From the NCBI GenBank assembly GCA_006515795.1, contig VFMC01000102.1:10605-16892 (forward strand): DNA of 6,288 nucleotides, given 5' to 3'. How positions within the stretch are numbered: position 1 is the stretch's first letter; every line of letters starts with the position of its first letter. The notes beneath the pieces are model-generated. The model saw only the letters and a list, made by a program, of their open reading frames with translations. It was not told the origin of the DNA and did not search any database. This document shows, one piece after another, positions 5,431 through 6,288 of the stretch. A program made the translations under genes and the position numbers. Source of the DNA: Acidimicrobiaceae bacterium (GTDB lineage: Bacteria; Actinomycetota; Acidimicrobiia; Acidimicrobiales; Ilumatobacteraceae).

Positions 5431-5964
5431 ATGAGGCAACACGGACAACCAGACGCGTGGTGGCGACGACTCGAGGGTCTGCGCAAACGTCGCGACCGAG
5501 CAGACGGTCCGGCCGCCGACAGAGGCTTCACGCTCGTCGAGGTCGTGCTCACCATCTCGCTGATCGGCATCATCATCGTTCCGATCCTCGATGCCACTTT
5601 CACGTCGATTCGCGCATCGACCACCTCACGGGAGTCGGCAGAGGTGGAGACCGTGCTACAGAACGCGGCCGACCGGGTGAACCGCGCCCCGACGTTGTGC
5701 GGCTATCAGATCTACGTGGAGGCCGCAGCGCTGGCCAAGGGCTGGCAAGCCGGCCAGGCGACCGCCGTCTACCAGTACTACCAGCCGGGCGCTACGGCGC
5801 TCGCCTCAGATCCTGGGACCTGGTCCACTCCCGGGCCGACTGCGAACGAGGCGTGCCCGGGAGGCGCACGGACCCCGCGGCTCATCCAGTTGGTGACCAT
5901 CACGGTCAGCAGCGATTCCGGCTCCATCAACCGATCGATACAGGTGGTCAAGAGCGATGTCTGA
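5431..5964 (+). CDS. Type IV pilin-like protein with prepilin N-terminal cleavage/methylation motif
   Basis: A 177-residue protein. A basic 32-residue leader rich in Arg ends in RG and is followed by FTLVEVVLTISLIGIIIVPI. This is the prepilin motif: cleavage after Gly32, Phe33 methylated, Glu37 at +5. The hydrophobic helix (33-53) serves first as a membrane anchor and then as the filament core. The leader is longer than the short ones of many Gram-negative pilins but is usual in size for some minor pilins. The globular part has two cysteines (Cys90, Cys142), a possible disulfide, an aromatic YQYYQPG stretch, and an Ile/Val/Ser-rich C-terminal strand region (LVTITVSSDSGSINRSIQVV). It is probably a minor pilin or pseudopilin processed by a PilD-like prepilin peptidase. 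Its stop overlaps the next start by 8 bases, giving an operon. Pilin subclass cannot be told from sequence alone. Confidence 0.85.
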   Translation: MRQHGQPDAWWRRLEGLRKRRDRADGPAADRGFTLVEVVLTISLIGIIIVPILDATFTSIRASTTSRESAEVETVLQNAADRVNRAPTLCGYQIYVEAAALAKGWQAGQATAVYQYYQPGATALASDPGTWSTPGPTANEACPGGARTPRLIQLVTITVSSDSGSINRSIQVVKSDV

Positions 5965-6288
5965 TCCAGTTCACAACTCAACTTTCGAACACAAGCCTGC
6001 GTATCTTCCGTGGCACAAGCGCCGCCGTGACCGCGGCATGTCATTGCCGGAGGTGATGATCGCGGTCACCGTGATGGGCCTCGTGGTCGGCACATTGGCG
6101 ATGGTCACGTCGGTGATCCTGCGTCAGCTCGACAACACCGAGGGCCGAACCAACAACGCCAGGTCAGAGCAGAACGTCAGCTTGTGGATGCCGACCGACC
6201 TCTCCTCGGCGGAATCGGTCGACACCGACCCCGCCGCTGTTCCGTGCGGCCCGACCCCCGCGTGTCCACCGTCGGCCGAGCTGGGAGG
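5957..6288 (+). CDS. Second type IV pilin-like protein (PilW/GspJ-like), 3' end beyond window
   Basis: The first 110 residues of a gene that continues past the right edge. It starts at ATG 5957 inside the end of the previous gene (ATGTCTGA overlap), which indicates translational coupling. The leader of 27 residues is strongly basic near its end (HKRRRDRG) and is followed by MSLPEVMIAVTVMGLVVGTLAMV. This is a prepilin motif with Met at +1, Pro at +4 and Glu32 at +5. The Met at +1 and Pro at +4 resemble minor pilins of the PilW/GspJ type, which often sit next to a PilV-like gene as here. A Cys pair (CGPTPAC) occurs about 100 residues in. Only a weak Shine-Dalgarno (AAGAG) precedes the start. 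It likely assembles with the first protein at the tip or base of a pilus-like filament. Confidence 0.8.
   Translation, partial: MSDPVHNSTFEHKPAYLPWHKRRRDRGMSLPEVMIAVTVMGLVVGTLAMVTSVILRQLDNTEGRTNNARSEQNVSLWMPTDLSSAESVDTDPAAVPCGPTPACPPSAELG

Overview
The window looks like chromosomal DNA from a high-GC actinobacterium. The evidence is GC-rich codon use, start codons preceded by a TAnnnT hexamer 7-8 bases upstream with no ribosome binding site (typical of leaderless mRNAs), and a secreted-protein repeat containing DTR, ITGRAGIPADASAVVLNVT-like and YPCG motifs. I recall that repeat from Acidimicrobiia such as Ilumatobacter. The class-level assignment is an inference.

Layout. 1-74: the C-terminal tail of a PIN-domain (VapC-like) toxin. 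142-698, minus strand: a complete MazEF-type toxin-antitoxin pair in which the two genes overlap by 7 bases, with a palindromic operator/promoter at 706-724. 749-1153, plus: a small tryptophan-rich hypothetical protein, divergent from the TA pair. 1207-3001, plus: a serine peptidase of family S9 whose C-terminal part is out of frame, with about 20 residues missing between the two halves. 2998-3036: three perfect 13-bp tandem repeats at its stop codon. 3049-3066: a hairpin between convergent genes. 3085-3498, minus: a small exported protein. 3566-5144, minus: a secreted subtilisin-like protease whose complete catalytic domain is joined out of frame to a C-terminal cell-surface-type repeat. 5145-5430: a divergent intergenic region rich in hairpins. 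5431-6288, plus: two overlapping genes for type IV pilin-like proteins, the second running off the window.

How the parts relate. The left third is a defence/stability segment with remnants of one TA system and an intact second one. The right half is envelope-directed: an exported protease, an exported small protein and pilin-like proteins. The two protease genes are each broken by a deletion-like junction of length 3n+2. Either both are decaying, or the assembly lost sequence. The subtilase locus carries a 59-bp perfect repeat 378 bp apart, which makes assembly trouble a serious alternative there. I found no RNA gene, insertion sequence or CRISPR array, and no clear new multi-gene system. The most interesting signals are the two broken proteases, the leaderless promoter pattern, the three-frame stop repeat and the structured pilin/subtilase intergenic region.
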